Virus record (IMG/VR): IMGVR_UViG_3300010430_000003
Span: 146,327-210,326 of that record
Source of the DNA: a virus
Direction: 5' to 3' (one strand)
DNA length: 64,000 nt
Shown here: piece by piece, positions 48,914 through 58,235 of the stretch
Layout of the letters: each line of letters opens with the position of its first letter
How positions within the stretch are numbered: position 1 is the first letter of the stretch
Made by a program: the position numbers and the translations under genes
The notes under the pieces: model-generated
Seen by the model: the letters and a program-made list of their open reading frames with translations, nothing else
Databases searched by the model: none
Told to the model about the DNA's origin: nothing

Positions 48914-49654
48914 ATGGAAACAAATATACTTAAAACTTTTTTAGATATCGCTTTGAAAAAGAAGGCAGGCCATTTAGGATCATCCTTATCTGCAATGCCA
49001 ATTATGAATGCTCTTTATAAGAGGTATAATTTCAAAGATGATATTTTTGTATTGTCCAAGGGTCACGCGGCTCTTGGATTTTATACTATTCTGAGAGAGT
49101 ATGATTATATCTCTCAAGAGGAGCTTGATTCTGTATATCAGAACAACTCTAGATTTTATGGCCATGTAAGCAGAAATCCCGAGAAAGGGATTCAAGTCAC
49201 AGCAGGGTCATTGGGTCACGCTGCCTCGGTAGCTGTTGGTTTAGCTATGGCCAATAGAAATAAAAAGGTTTTTTGTTTATTGGGAGATGGTGAGTGTGAT
49301 GAAGGATCTGTGTGGGAAGCTTTCGCGTTTGCGGCAAGACATAAGATTAAAAATATATTTTTTGTTATTGATTATAATGGTTATCAAGGATATGATAAGC
49401 TCATTGAAAAAGAACTCCCAAGAAAAGTAGATTCTTTTGGTTTGCATGTTGAAAGTTGTTTAAATTACCAAAAATTTGAAGAGAAGTTGGATGGCCGCAG
49501 AATAGTAGAATTCAAACCTACCTGTTATTTGGTTTATTCTGATAAAACTGGTGGGTTTAGTTGTCTTGAAGGCTTGAGTTCTCATTATCGAAAAATGGAT
49601 GAAGATCTTTATTTGCAAATTCTAAAGGAGTTAGAAGGTGGTAACAGTATTTAG
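48914..49654 (+). CDS. Transketolase, N-terminal (ThDP-binding) subunit (246 aa)
   Basis: Matches the first domain of split transketolases. KKAGHLGSSLSAMPIMNALY near residues 16-35, LSKGHAALGFY, and GDGECDEGSVWEAFAFAARH near 122-141 (the ThDP/Mg motif). It should pair with the product at 49892 to move two-carb­on units between sugars. In a glycan cluster this may serve a sugar-branching or precursor reaction rather than central metabolism. Confidence 0.8.
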   Translation: METNILKTFLDIALKKKAGHLGSSLSAMPIMNALYKRYNFKDDIFVLSKGHAALGFYTILREYDYISQEELDSVYQNNSRFYGHVSRNPEKGIQVTAGSLGHAASVAVGLAMANRNKKVFCLLGDGECDEGSVWEAFAFAARHKIKNIFFVIDYNGYQGYDKLIEKELPRKVDSFGLHVESCLNYQKFEEKLDGRRIVEFKPTCYLVYSDKTGGFSCLEGLSSHYRKMDEDLYLQILKELEGGNSI

Positions 49655-49892
49655 ATTTCTCTGTGTTTGGGAAGAAATGTCTCGTGAAGAAAAGGATTAT
49701 CTTATAGAAAATTTTCAATATTCAAAATATGGTCCGATAGTTGAGAAGACTAATAAAATTGAAGATTCCTTGATTTCAAAAGGAGTGATTGAAGCAGATT
49801 TTTATTATCGTAAGGAGGAATATCAGATTTCAATCTCTGATGGTTTTGTATGGATTTTTGAAGGGTTGAGGATTACCTCAAGAATTGGTTGA
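49638..49892 (+). CDS. Hypothetical protein between the transketolase halves, GTG start (84 aa)
   Basis: No recognised family. GTG at 49638 behind GGAGTTAGAAG overlaps the upstream gene by 17 bases, and its stop overlaps the next start (TGATG). The tight packing suggests co-translation with both halves; it may assist the complex, but nothing shows that directly. Confidence 0.55.
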   Translation: MVTVFRFLCVWEEMSREEKDYLIENFQYSKYGPIVEKTNKIEDSLISKGVIEADFYYRKEEYQISISDGFVWIFEGLRITSRIG

Positions 49893-50794
49893 TGAGAAAA
49901 GCAATTTCTAAACATATTGATCAAGTAATGCAAGAAGACGAAGATATTATTGTTCTTCTTGGAGATCTTGGTTTTGGGATTTTTGACACCCTTCGCCTTA
50001 AATACCCCGAGCGCATTATCAACTGCGGAATTGCAGAGCAAAATATGATCGGGGTTGCGTCAGGGTTAGCTTTAGGTGGAAAGAAACCTGTTGTTTATTC
50101 CATTGCCCCTTTTGTAACATCAAGGGTATTGGAACAAATCAAAATAGACCTTTGTCAACAGAATGTTAATGTAACAATTATTGGTACTGGTGCTGGTTTC
50201 GCATATGGTAATCTTGGACCAACTCACCACTGCCTTGAAGATTTTGCATCACTTACATGTCTTCCTAATTTGCACTTTTTGCAACCTTTTGATCAGAATA
50301 GTTCTGTTGAGTGTTTAAAAAAAGCATTGCGAAATGATGGTCCATCTTATATTCGATTGACGGCTGATGGGGTAGACTTGTCAAGCTTTATTTCTGAAAG
50401 AAGGGAAATTACAAAAGATGTGCTTATTTTAGCAACTGGTGGAATTGCGAAAGATTGTGTTGATGTCGCTAGAAAGATTAAAGCAGAAGTTAGATTTATA
50501 ACAGAATTGAATTATATTCATTGTGAAGAAGCTGCCAAACAAAAGACAGATTTTATAGGGCAATTTCATCAAGTATTCACGATTGAAGAAAGCTATTTAA
50601 GGGGAGGTTTTGGCTCTTCAATTGCTGAGCTTATTTCTGACCATGGCTTAAAGGTTAAATTAACTAGAATAGGAGTTAAATCTAAATTTCCCCGGTACGG
50701 AGGCACTTCCGATGAAATTAGAGAGCAAATGGGAATTGGAAAGAATAATATTGAATATTCCATTCTAGATACTTTAGGATTTCTAGAGGAATAA
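49892..50794 (+). CDS. Transketolase, C-terminal (pyrimidine-binding) subunit (300 aa)
   Basis: Second half of a split transketolase. RIINCGIAEQNMIGVASGLA near residues 41-60 holds the Glu that activates ThDP; GTGAGFAYGNLGPTHH follows near 107-122. The C-terminal domain is present (FTIEESYLRGGFGSSIAEL). Works with the gene at 48914. Confidence 0.8.
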   Translation: MRKAISKHIDQVMQEDEDIIVLLGDLGFGIFDTLRLKYPERIINCGIAEQNMIGVASGLALGGKKPVVYSIAPFVTSRVLEQIKIDLCQQNVNVTIIGTGAGFAYGNLGPTHHCLEDFASLTCLPNLHFLQPFDQNSSVECLKKALRNDGPSYIRLTADGVDLSSFISERREITKDVLILATGGIAKDCVDVARKIKAEVRFITELNYIHCEEAAKQKTDFIGQFHQVFTIEESYLRGGFGSSIAELISDHGLKVKLTRIGVKSKFPRYGGTSDEIREQMGIGKNNIEYSILDTLGFLEE

Positions 50795-50798
50795 ATGA

Positions 50799-51026
50799 TT
50801 GAAAGGAAAGGCAAGTAGTACAGTATGGAAAGAATGCCCACAATGCAAAGGAAGAGGGGAGATTCCTTTATTTAGATTTTATTGTGAGTGTCCAAAGTGT
50901 AAAGGGAGAGGTGAGATTCGAGTTCTTGAAATTATTAAAGAAAAAGAGAAAGAAACTGTTCACTCTGATCCCAACGATGAATATGGTTGGGTGATGTTTC
51001 CAACTTACAAGGTTGATGATGATTAA
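50799..51026 (+). CDS. Small DnaJ-type zinc-finger protein, TTG start (75 aa)
   Basis: Two C-x-x-C-x-G-x-G repeats (CPQCKGRGE and CPKCKGRGE), the zinc-binding unit of DnaJ central domains, without a J-domain. TTG at 50799 is the only start before the first Cys pair. May act as a small chaperone-like or RNA-binding zinc protein. Confidence 0.6.
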   Translation: MKGKASSTVWKECPQCKGRGEIPLFRFYCECPKCKGRGEIRVLEIIKEKEKETVHSDPNDEYGWVMFPTYKVDDD

Positions 51027-51864
51027 ATATAATGTTGTAATAACAGGCGGCTCTGGTTTTATAGGAAGTTCTATTAAAAAAATGTTGCCTCCCAAATTAG
51101 GTGAAGAGTGGATATTGCATTTTCCAACTTCCTCTGAGATGAATTTATTGGAGGAAAAATCTGTTAAAGAATATTTCAACTCTTTGAATACGCCCCCCGT
51201 TCTTACAATTCATTGTGCTGGGGTTACTCCGCAGAATTGGGCGGAACAAGAACCCGGAACAATGTTTAAAAATGTCTTAATGTTTGAGCATATCATGAAA
51301 TACAGCATGTTTGTTATCAACTTTAGTTCTGGTGCTGTGTTTGATCGGGGAAAGAGTATTAGTAGAGAGGAGCATCCTTGGTTGCCGATCCCAAAAGACG
51401 AATATGGTCTTTCAAAATTGATTATGGAGCGATGTGAGGAAGATGTTATTCATTTAAGGGCGTGGGGCATCTTTGGCCCTGATGAAAAAGAATCAAGAAT
51501 GATTAAGAGAAATATTTTGCGTTACAAAGAACGTGAGAAAATTGAGATTTATAAAGATGCAAAAATTGATTATTTCTCTGTATATGATTTAGTTGAGTTA
51601 TTGACATTTCTTATAGAAGAAAGTCATTATGAGGTATTTCCAAGTTTGGTTGATCTCAAGTATGTGAAGTATACAACTCTATCAGAACTTTCAAGAGTCA
51701 TTAATGGGTTATCAACTTACAAGGTTCCAGTTAAAGTGTTGGAGAATGGGTGGGGAAAATCATACTATGGCGATGATAGTGTGGAAACTTTAGTGGATAT
51801 TGATTTTTTAGGACTTGAAAAATCCATTCAAAAAATGTATAAGGAAATGAATGAACAAGCTTGA
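51016..51864 (+). CDS. NAD-dependent sugar epimerase/dehydratase (282 aa)
   Basis: Extended SDR enzyme. NAD-binding VVITGGSGFIGSSIKK at residues 6-21 and active-site YGLSK near 133-137. RmlD-like in size, acting on an NDP-sugar. Located before the RfbH-like aminotransferase-fold enzyme, so the two may handle the same intermediate. Confidence 0.75.
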   Translation: MMIKYNVVITGGSGFIGSSIKKMLPPKLGEEWILHFPTSSEMNLLEEKSVKEYFNSLNTPPVLTIHCAGVTPQNWAEQEPGTMFKNVLMFEHIMKYSMFVINFSSGAVFDRGKSISREEHPWLPIPKDEYGLSKLIMERCEEDVIHLRAWGIFGPDEKESRMIKRNILRYKEREKIEIYKDAKIDYFSVYDLVELLTFLIEESHYEVFPSLVDLKYVKYTTLSELSRVINGLSTYKVPVKVLENGWGKSYYGDDSVETLVDIDFLGLEKSIQKMYKEMNEQA

Positions 51865-53251
51865 AGAAATTAAAAGATTAGTGACTGAGTACATTCAGGA
51901 AAAGCGTGCAAGTGAAAAATTTATCCCTGGTGAATCTTTAGTTAATTATAGTGGTCCGTATTTTGACGAGAAAGAGTACAATGCAGCAATTGAAGTTCTT
52001 TTATCAGAATGGAATGTTCATGCAGATAAATGCAAGCAAGCAGAGAGAAACTTCCCAGCATTATTGGATAAGAAGTTTGGAGTATTAACAAATTCAGGGT
52101 CATCTGCAAATCTTTTGATGTTCGCAGCTTTGTCTTCCGAAGGGAACTTCGGTTCAAAATTTAAACTCCCAAAAGGGTCTAAGGTTTTAACTCCTGTTAC
52201 TTGTTTTCCTACAACAATTAGTCCTGCATTAGCATTGGGATTTGAGCCTGTATTTTGTGATGTTGAATTGCCATCCTTGAATCCAAATCTTGATGAAGTG
52301 GAAGAGATTCTAAAAGCCAATTATCATAAAGGCAGCATGGATAGAATTAGAATTTTCATTTATGCCCATGTGATGGGTAACCCTGTTGATATGGATAGAG
52401 TGAAATATTTGATGGATAAATATGATTGCATTTTTCTAGAGGATACTTGCGATGCCTTGGGTGGTTATTATGATGGGAAAAGGTTGGGTTCATATGGTTT
52501 GATGAGTAGTGTATCACTATATGTGGCTCATCACATTAGTGCAATTGAAGGTGGTGTAGTAGCAACTGATAACCCACAATTACTTCGCGTGCTTGATTCA
52601 CAGCGCTCTTGGGGGCGAGGATGTCATTGCTCCTGTCCAATTACAAATAACAATTTTGACGCAAGCAAAGGGGAAACAGCTTGTGCTAATAGGTTTGGAA
52701 AGTGGTTGGTTGGTGATGGAAAAGATATTACATATGATCATCGTTATGTACATGATGAAATGGCTTTCAACATCAAACCACTAGAGATGCAGGGTGCCAT
52801 TCTTCTTGAGCAAATGAAGAAACTCCCAGAAATGGAGCAGGCTCGCCGGGATAACTTCAAAGCTCTTGAAGAGATTTTTGTTAAACATGAGAAATATTTC
52901 CATCTTCCGAAGGCAACAGAGAAGTCTGATCCCTGTTGGTTTGGTTATTTAATGACAGTAAAAGAAGATGCTCCTTTTTCAAGAGATGAAATTACTGCAT
53001 TTTTGGAAAAAGAGAAAATTCAAACAAGAACTTACTTTACAGGAAATATCCTTTATCACAAAGGGTATTCTCATCTTGCTAAAGGATATGGTTCTATAAA
53101 AGATAGATTTAATGTGGCAGATTTTGTTACTAGAAATTCATTCTTCTTGGGCACCTACATTGGTTTAACTGATGAAAAGATTAAATATATTGGTGAGAAG
53201 GTGGATGAATTTTTTGAGAATTTAAATAGAAAAGATAAGGATAATAAATAA
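51851..53251 (+). CDS. RfbH-like CDP-4-keto-6-deoxyglucose 3-dehydrase (466 aa)
   Basis: DegT/DnrJ fold. The usual PLP-binding Lys is replaced by His in YVAHHISAIEGG (near residue 226), the hallmark of E1/RfbH and ColD dehydrases that remove a 3-hydroxyl group. A C-x-C-x-C cluster (GCHCSCP near 257-263) plus a later Cys recalls the [2Fe-2S] site of E1. Length fits RfbH. It would give a 3-deoxy sugar precursor. No CDP-glucose 4,6-dehydratase or E3 reductase is certain nearby, so the pathway is incomplete or uses host enzymes. Confidence 0.8.
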   Translation: MNKLEEIKRLVTEYIQEKRASEKFIPGESLVNYSGPYFDEKEYNAAIEVLLSEWNVHADKCKQAERNFPALLDKKFGVLTNSGSSANLLMFAALSSEGNFGSKFKLPKGSKVLTPVTCFPTTISPALALGFEPVFCDVELPSLNPNLDEVEEILKANYHKGSMDRIRIFIYAHVMGNPVDMDRVKYLMDKYDCIFLEDTCDALGGYYDGKRLGSYGLMSSVSLYVAHHISAIEGGVVATDNPQLLRVLDSQRSWGRGCHCSCPITNNNFDASKGETACANRFGKWLVGDGKDITYDHRYVHDEMAFNIKPLEMQGAILLEQMKKLPEMEQARRDNFKALEEIFVKHEKYFHLPKATEKSDPCWFGYLMTVKEDAPFSRDEITAFLEKEKIQTRTYFTGNILYHKGYSHLAKGYGSIKDRFNVADFVTRNSFFLGTYIGLTDEKIKYIGEKVDEFFENLNRKDKDNK

Positions 53252-53252
53252 A

Positions 53253-53564
53253 ATGGAAAAGATTACATTAGAAGAATTTGAAGAAAAGGTCACTACAACA
53301 TCACATGAAAGTGTTATCGTTTTTAGTGCTGATTGGTGTGGCCCATGTAAACAACTCTCTAAAATGATTGGGACACTAGACCCACAAAATCAACTTAGAG
53401 TATATAAGATTGATGTAGATACTGAAGGAAAGTTGGCTGAGATGTTCAATGTTCGTTCAATTCCGTCTGTCTTTAAAGTTAAGGAAGGGGTCACAGTTGA
53501 TAGTTTCATTGGCCTTCCACAACCTCAAACTTTAAAAGAATTTTTAGGAGTCGAAGGGGAGTAA
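53253..53564 (+). CDS. Thioredoxin (103 aa)
   Basis: FSADWCGPCKQLSKMI near residues 24-39 has the canonical WCGPC redox site; the cis-Pro motif SIPSVFKV lies near 72. Full-length single-domain thioredoxin. It could reduce a phage or host reductase, or maintain the Fe-S/Cys-rich dehydrase just upstream. Confidence 0.9.
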   Translation: MEKITLEEFEEKVTTTSHESVIVFSADWCGPCKQLSKMIGTLDPQNQLRVYKIDVDTEGKLAEMFNVRSIPSVFKVKEGVTVDSFIGLPQPQTLKEFLGVEGE

Positions 53565-54536
53565 ATGAAAGAATATGGTAATACTAAAATTGCGGTAGTA
53601 ACTGGTTGTTTAGGTTTTCTCGGAAAGCACTTAACTCATTATCTTTTGAACCGAGGGTGGAAAGTTCACGGCATTGATAAAATCTCATATTGTTCTGACA
53701 TGTCTGTTTTGGATCCGTTTTCACAATATGATTTTCAATTTCATCATGTTGATTTGAATGATATGAACTATTTGCCTGACGCAGATGTTGTCTTCAATAC
53801 GGCTGCAAGTACTCATGTCAGCAACTCTATAATTGATTCAAAACCTTTTATTAAAGATAATGTTGATGGGTTAAGAAATTTATTGGAGCTTATTAAAAAC
53901 AAACCTGATGGCCGTCAGAGTCATCTAGTTCATGTTAGTACAGATGAAGTATACGGAGATATTGAAGAGGGTGTGTTCACTGAATCATCTGGAATGAATC
54001 CATCAAATCCCTATTCTGCTTCAAAGGTGTCTGGTGATATGTTGATTAAAGCTTGGGCTAGAACTTACGGGATTACTTATAATTTGGTTCGTCCGGCGAA
54101 TTTTTATAGTGGGTTTATCGGTTTTGGACAATTTCCAGAAAAGTTGATTCCTCTTTCTGTCAAGAACCTTGATAGGGGGAAGAAGATTCAAATGCATGAC
54201 ATGGGCGAACCAGTTAGAACTTGGCTATGTGTATACGATGCGGTTAACGCTCTTGTCACCATTTTTGAGAAAGGTGAAAAGAATGAAGTATATAACATTT
54301 CAGGCGGCACAGAAAAGAAAAACAAAGAAGTCATTCAACTTCTTTTGAATGCATATTTTGATCGAGAAGTTGATATGAATGATTATGTAGATTTTTCATA
54401 CTCAAGAGAAGGTCAGGATGTGAGATACGGAATGGATGATTCAAAAATTCGTGAATTGGGTTGGGAACCATCTGCTAACTTTGAGAGTGAGATTGTAGAT
54501 ATTGTCAACTTCTTAAAGGGTAATAGTCACTGGTGA
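53565..54536 (+). CDS. NDP-sugar 4,6-dehydratase/epimerase (323 aa)
   Basis: RmlB-like extended SDR. VVTGCLGFLGKHLTHYLL near residues 11-28 binds NAD; HVSTDEVYGD near 125-134 and YSASK near 151-155 carry the active-site residues. Begins on the base after the thioredoxin stop. Substrate could be dTDP-, UDP- or CDP-glucose. Confidence 0.8.
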   Translation: MKEYGNTKIAVVTGCLGFLGKHLTHYLLNRGWKVHGIDKISYCSDMSVLDPFSQYDFQFHHVDLNDMNYLPDADVVFNTAASTHVSNSIIDSKPFIKDNVDGLRNLLELIKNKPDGRQSHLVHVSTDEVYGDIEEGVFTESSGMNPSNPYSASKVSGDMLIKAWARTYGITYNLVRPANFYSGFIGFGQFPEKLIPLSVKNLDRGKKIQMHDMGEPVRTWLCVYDAVNALVTIFEKGEKNEVYNISGGTEKKNKEVIQLLLNAYFDREVDMNDYVDFSYSREGQDVRYGMDDSKIRELGWEPSANFESEIVDIVNFLKGNSHW

Positions 54537-55399
54537 ATAGATTCAAAGCAAAGACAATTAAGAATCAAAGAAACACTCATATTTTATTTGATTATCATGC
54601 CAATTATGCGGATCGAGTTATTGAAGAGAGATCTCCATATATGGTAGAAAACTGGAAGTCCTCTTCGCATTCGCCAGAAGCCCATATTTATGCAATTAAG
54701 AAGATCTTTAAAAAAGATATTAGATTTAAAAAATATGAATTGGATCCTGAGTTAAAGAAATTTATCAAAGGAAAACGCATTGCTTTTGTCGGTCCTTCTT
54801 CATCAATTAAAGAACTGGGTCTTGGCACAAAAATTGATTCCTATGATCTTGTTTTTCGAGCTAATCAACATTATGAATTGCCGGAAGAAGAAACAGAGGA
54901 TTATGGGCAAAAAACTGATGCAATCATTACTTGTTTAAATCAAACAACCTTTACTGAATTAAATTCTAATCTTGATTTTATTGATAAAATTAAATATATT
55001 ATTGGTGGAAATCTTCTACTGTGGGATCGCGAATCAGTCGAAGAGAATTTAGAATCTGTTGATACTAATAGTCATCTACCCACAGATGGAGAGATTCTAG
55101 CAATTGACAAAGAAGTCGGTACAATTTGTAATACTGGCTTTATGGGTATAATTTTGTTATTACGCTATCCGATTAAAGAATTATTCATTGCAGGAGTCGA
55201 CTTTTATGATTTTGGCGAAGCTGTTGGAAAGGAAAATGTATACAGTTCTTCGTATGAAGAATCGTCTAATCGATACCATGGAGATTTACGTCTTGACATT
55301 CATGATCAAGAAAGCCAAATGAACTATTTCTCTAGAGTGTTAGAAAAGTATGATAATATCTCTCTGGACCCGATTTTAGATGAGTATTTCAATGACTAA
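54533..55399 (+). CDS. Sialyltransferase-like glycosyltransferase, GTG start (288 aa)
   Basis: KRIAFVGPSSSIKELGLG and DSYDLVFRAN near residues 80-113 resemble the L-sialylmotif region of GT29/GT42 sialyltransferases (VG-x-S, D-x-Y-D-x-V-x-R-x-N). CNTGFMGIILLL near 200 resembles the second motif. It would use a CMP-sugar donor, consistent with the CMP-sugar synthetase two genes downstream. Paralog-like in layout to 58207. Confidence 0.65.
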   Translation: MNRFKAKTIKNQRNTHILFDYHANYADRVIEERSPYMVENWKSSSHSPEAHIYAIKKIFKKDIRFKKYELDPELKKFIKGKRIAFVGPSSSIKELGLGTKIDSYDLVFRANQHYELPEEETEDYGQKTDAIITCLNQTTFTELNSNLDFIDKIKYIIGGNLLLWDRESVEENLESVDTNSHLPTDGEILAIDKEVGTICNTGFMGIILLLRYPIKELFIAGVDFYDFGEAVGKENVYSSSYEESSNRYHGDLRLDIHDQESQMNYFSRVLEKYDNISLDPILDEYFND

Positions 55400-55535
55400 A
55401 AGAAACTTTAGTACAATAATGCTAGGAATTTCTTTAATCATGATTACTGTAATCGAGCTCTCGCCACCCTTAAAGGTGGCATTTGTCTTAATTGCCATCT
55501 CAATTTGGTTTTTTCAAGCAGCAATGTCAGAATAA
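55392..55535 (+). CDS. Small membrane protein (47 aa)
   Basis: Short ORF starting MTKRNFSTIMLGISLIMITV with an 8-base overlap on the previous gene. Two hydrophobic segments flank SPPLK. Predicted two-pass membrane peptide of unknown function. Confidence 0.5.
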   Translation: MTKRNFSTIMLGISLIMITVIELSPPLKVAFVLIAISIWFFQAAMSE

Positions 55536-55545
55536 TGAGGCTTAA

Positions 55546-56763
55546 GTGAAGAAGATACATGATTTGAATACAATACGTGGATGGCATTATGAGGGTAAGA
55601 AAAGACTTTCCCGCAAGAAGCGTAAAATCATTGCCATGATTCCTGCCCGTTTAGGCTCACAGAGAATCCCAAAAAAGAATGTTAGATATCTTCACAACAA
55701 ACCATTAGTACAGTGGATTATTGATGCTGCTAAAGAATCTGGTATTTTTGATGAAATCTGGCTTAACACTGAAGATGATGGGTTGTTAGCTAAGATTGCC
55801 AAAGAATCAGACATCAAATTCTATTTGCGGGATATCAGCCTAGCAACTGATGGCGCAACCAACGATCAATTCTTAATGGACTTTGTTAAATCACGAAAAC
55901 TAAGAGATGAAGATTATATTGTTCAACTGCTTCCAACCTCACCTTTTATTAAGCCTGAAACTATTTCTGATTTCACAGAAGAATTGTTGGCAGTTGATAC
56001 GTTGATTTCTGTTGTCGAACACAAAATTGAATGTCTTAATTCTAAAATGGAGCCATTGAATTTCGATGTTCTTGATGACACTCTCCCTTCTCAGGATCTG
56101 AGACCTGTTTATTCATATGCGTGTGGGCTAATGGGGTGGAATGTTCTTTCATTAAAAGAAATTTATAATGAGGGTTGTTCTCCATATCACTCATATCATT
56201 CAAGAAAGGAAGTCTTCATTCTTGGGAATGAAGAGGCAATTGATGTTGACACTGAATCAGATTTTCAATTTGCGGAAAGTGTTGCTATGTCAATGCATTA
56301 TGATGAAATTAAGCCTCGATATTATGGAGAATATTCATCTGTTGAATATGATGTGAAACCTCTTCTTGAAAAAGACGGCATTAAAAGAACAGAAGCTTGG
56401 ACAACATCACCGTCAGTATTAAAACGGGTTAATGTGACAAGGATGGTGGAAGCGATGCCTGATTCATACGCTAAAACTCTTGTGAACTCTCCGTTCAATA
56501 GTGCAACTCTGATCCGGCAGAATGACGGGGAAGGAAATAGAAAACACTCACATAGTAACTGGGCTGAATGGTGGTTGATTCAGGAAGGTAAATGTGTGTT
56601 TGAATATTGGGAAAAAGAGAATAGAAGCTCACGAGCAATGGTATTGATTACTGGCGACCTGCTATACATCCCAGCAGGCATAGAACATAAGATCACCGCG
56701 AAGGGTGGGCCATGCACAAGATTGGCTGTATCTCGTTATGATGTGGCACATTTTTATAAATGA
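55546..56763 (+). CDS. CMP-sugar synthetase (NeuA-like) fused to a cupin domain, GTG start (405 aa)
   Basis: Residues about 27-250 form a cytidylyltransferase: IIAMIPARLGSQRIPKKN near 28-45 and IVQLLPTSPFIKPETI near 125-140, as in CMP-NeuAc and CMP-Kdo synthetases. Residues about 300-405 form a cupin (HSHSNWAEWWLIQEG near 334, YIPAGIEHKI near 375), perhaps an isomerase or a sugar-sensing domain. The fusion is unusual. It should supply a CMP-activated acidic sugar to the sialyltransferase-like proteins on either side. Confidence 0.75.
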   Translation: MKKIHDLNTIRGWHYEGKKRLSRKKRKIIAMIPARLGSQRIPKKNVRYLHNKPLVQWIIDAAKESGIFDEIWLNTEDDGLLAKIAKESDIKFYLRDISLATDGATNDQFLMDFVKSRKLRDEDYIVQLLPTSPFIKPETISDFTEELLAVDTLISVVEHKIECLNSKMEPLNFDVLDDTLPSQDLRPVYSYACGLMGWNVLSLKEIYNEGCSPYHSYHSRKEVFILGNEEAIDVDTESDFQFAESVAMSMHYDEIKPRYYGEYSSVEYDVKPLLEKDGIKRTEAWTTSPSVLKRVNVTRMVEAMPDSYAKTLVNSPFNSATLIRQNDGEGNRKHSHSNWAEWWLIQEGKCVFEYWEKENRSSRAMVLITGDLLYIPAGIEHKITAKGGPCTRLAVSRYDVAHFYK

Positions 56764-56957
56764 CTGGTTTGATTAATTTAATAGTTAGACAAAAATTCGT
56801 TTATTCTATTAACGTGAGAGAAAATGGGTGGCCTCTCTCTCGTCATAATTGGGATTATCGAGAGTTTGACGATTATGAAGTATATTATGATATCTCTAAT
56901 GTTAAAATGTGGAAAGTGATCATTAAACAGAAGATTCATTCATATGAATTATCATGA
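56760..56957 (+). CDS. MNIN-family small protein (65 aa)
   Basis: Function unknown. MTGLINLIVRQKFVYSIN start (I-N-L-I core); Tyr/Trp-rich. ATGA overlaps on both sides, inserted between the CMP-sugar synthetase and the aminotransferase. Confidence 0.7.
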   Translation: MTGLINLIVRQKFVYSINVRENGWPLSRHNWDYREFDDYEVYYDISNVKMWKVIIKQKIHSYELS

Positions 56958-57133
56958 ATATCAACCTTTCCATAGCTGAAAAGATTCTATATACCTACTC
57001 ACCATGGCCCTCTCACTACTATTATTTTTGTTATGATGCTGATGATTTTTCAAGAATAGGAACATTTGATAGTTTTCGACATAGTAGAGTTAGAGTCTAT
57101 AATCACCTACAATTAATGAAACGTTATGTATAA
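56954..57133 (+). CDS. MNIN-family small protein (59 aa)
   Basis: Function unknown; just below common length limits. MNINLSIAEKILYTYSPW is a textbook family start. Tyr/Asp/Arg-rich body. Overlaps the previous family gene (ATGA) and the aminotransferase gene (8 bases). Confidence 0.75.
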   Translation: MNINLSIAEKILYTYSPWPSHYYYFCYDADDFSRIGTFDSFRHSRVRVYNHLQLMKRYV

Positions 57134-58235
57134 TAAATTTTCTAAAAATCATATTAAGGTTGACTTCAATCGAAGTCATGGTAATTGGGTTTATGATTTA
57201 AATACTGAAGAATTGTATCTTGATTTGCACAATTCATATTCATCAATGCCATTGGGATATTGCAAATTAGAGTCATCAGACATCTTAATGAAGAATTTAT
57301 CGATTTGTGAATATTCTTCATTATTGCATGATGAATTGTTTAAAGATTTTGAACAAAAAATGTTGACGGATAAATATGATTCATATCATCTTGCTCCAAG
57401 CGGCGGCATCGCCGTTGAGATGGCTTTGAAAGTTGCGTTGCAGTCAACGGGCAGAGAATTGTTTTTAACACTCCACGGTTCGTTTCACGGAGTCACAGGT
57501 ATGTCTGCGATGGTTACATCTTCTCATTTTGGCAAGAGGGTTCAATATGCAGATCGCACGAAAACTGTGGAAATTCCTGTAAATATTCCCAAACAATTGA
57601 TGAAAGACAGATTATATGAAGATATCCCATATGCAGCATGTATTGTTGTTGAACCAATCCAATGTTCATATGGTGATCGCTACCTTGATTGGGAATTCTT
57701 AAAAACATTGAGGGAATATGCCAAAGAGCTTCAAATACCTTTCATTGTTGATGAAATTCAAACTGGTTTTTATGCTACCGGAAAGAAATTTTATACAGAA
57801 GAATTAGAACCTGACATTATTATTTTTGGGAAAAAGACACAAATGAACGGCATTCTCGTTCATAAAGATTTATCACCAACACTTCACGAAATTTATGATT
57901 TAATTAGCATTACTCATGACGCTGACCTTGCTGACCTTGCTAGGTTTAAGATTGTAAGTGATTTTATTGAACAGAATGAAATTGAAGACTTCTCAAAAAG
58001 ATTCTGCAATATTAAATGCAATAAATTTAAAGATGTCCGAGGTGTTGGACACTTATGGGCAATTGAATTTCATACTGAGAAAGCATGCACAGAATTTTGT
58101 GAATTCTTATTTAAGAATGCTATTATTGTTAATAGAACTGGAAATAAAGTTGTTAGAATGAGACCTTCCTTTGTCTTCAAAGAAGAAGATATGCGGTATT
58201 TGAAAAATGTCATTAAAGATTATAATAATAGCTAA
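57126..58235 (+). CDS. Class III aminotransferase (369 aa)
   Basis: PLP-dependent enzyme. LAPSGGIAVEMALKVAL near residues 89-105, LHGSFHGVTG near 117-126, FIVDEIQTGFYATGK near 204-218 with the PLP-stacking Asp, and FGKKTQMNG near 236-244 with the probable Schiff-base Lys. Resembles acetylornithine and lysine transaminases. In this cluster it may aminate a keto-sugar or its precursor, but the substrate is unknown. Confidence 0.75.
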   Translation: MYNKFSKNHIKVDFNRSHGNWVYDLNTEELYLDLHNSYSSMPLGYCKLESSDILMKNLSICEYSSLLHDELFKDFEQKMLTDKYDSYHLAPSGGIAVEMALKVALQSTGRELFLTLHGSFHGVTGMSAMVTSSHFGKRVQYADRTKTVEIPVNIPKQLMKDRLYEDIPYAACIVVEPIQCSYGDRYLDWEFLKTLREYAKELQIPFIVDEIQTGFYATGKKFYTEELEPDIIIFGKKTQMNGILVHKDLSPTLHEIYDLISITHDADLADLARFKIVSDFIEQNEIEDFSKRFCNIKCNKFKDVRGVGHLWAIEFHTEKACTEFCEFLFKNAIIVNRTGNKVVRMRPSFVFKEEDMRYLKNVIKDYNNS

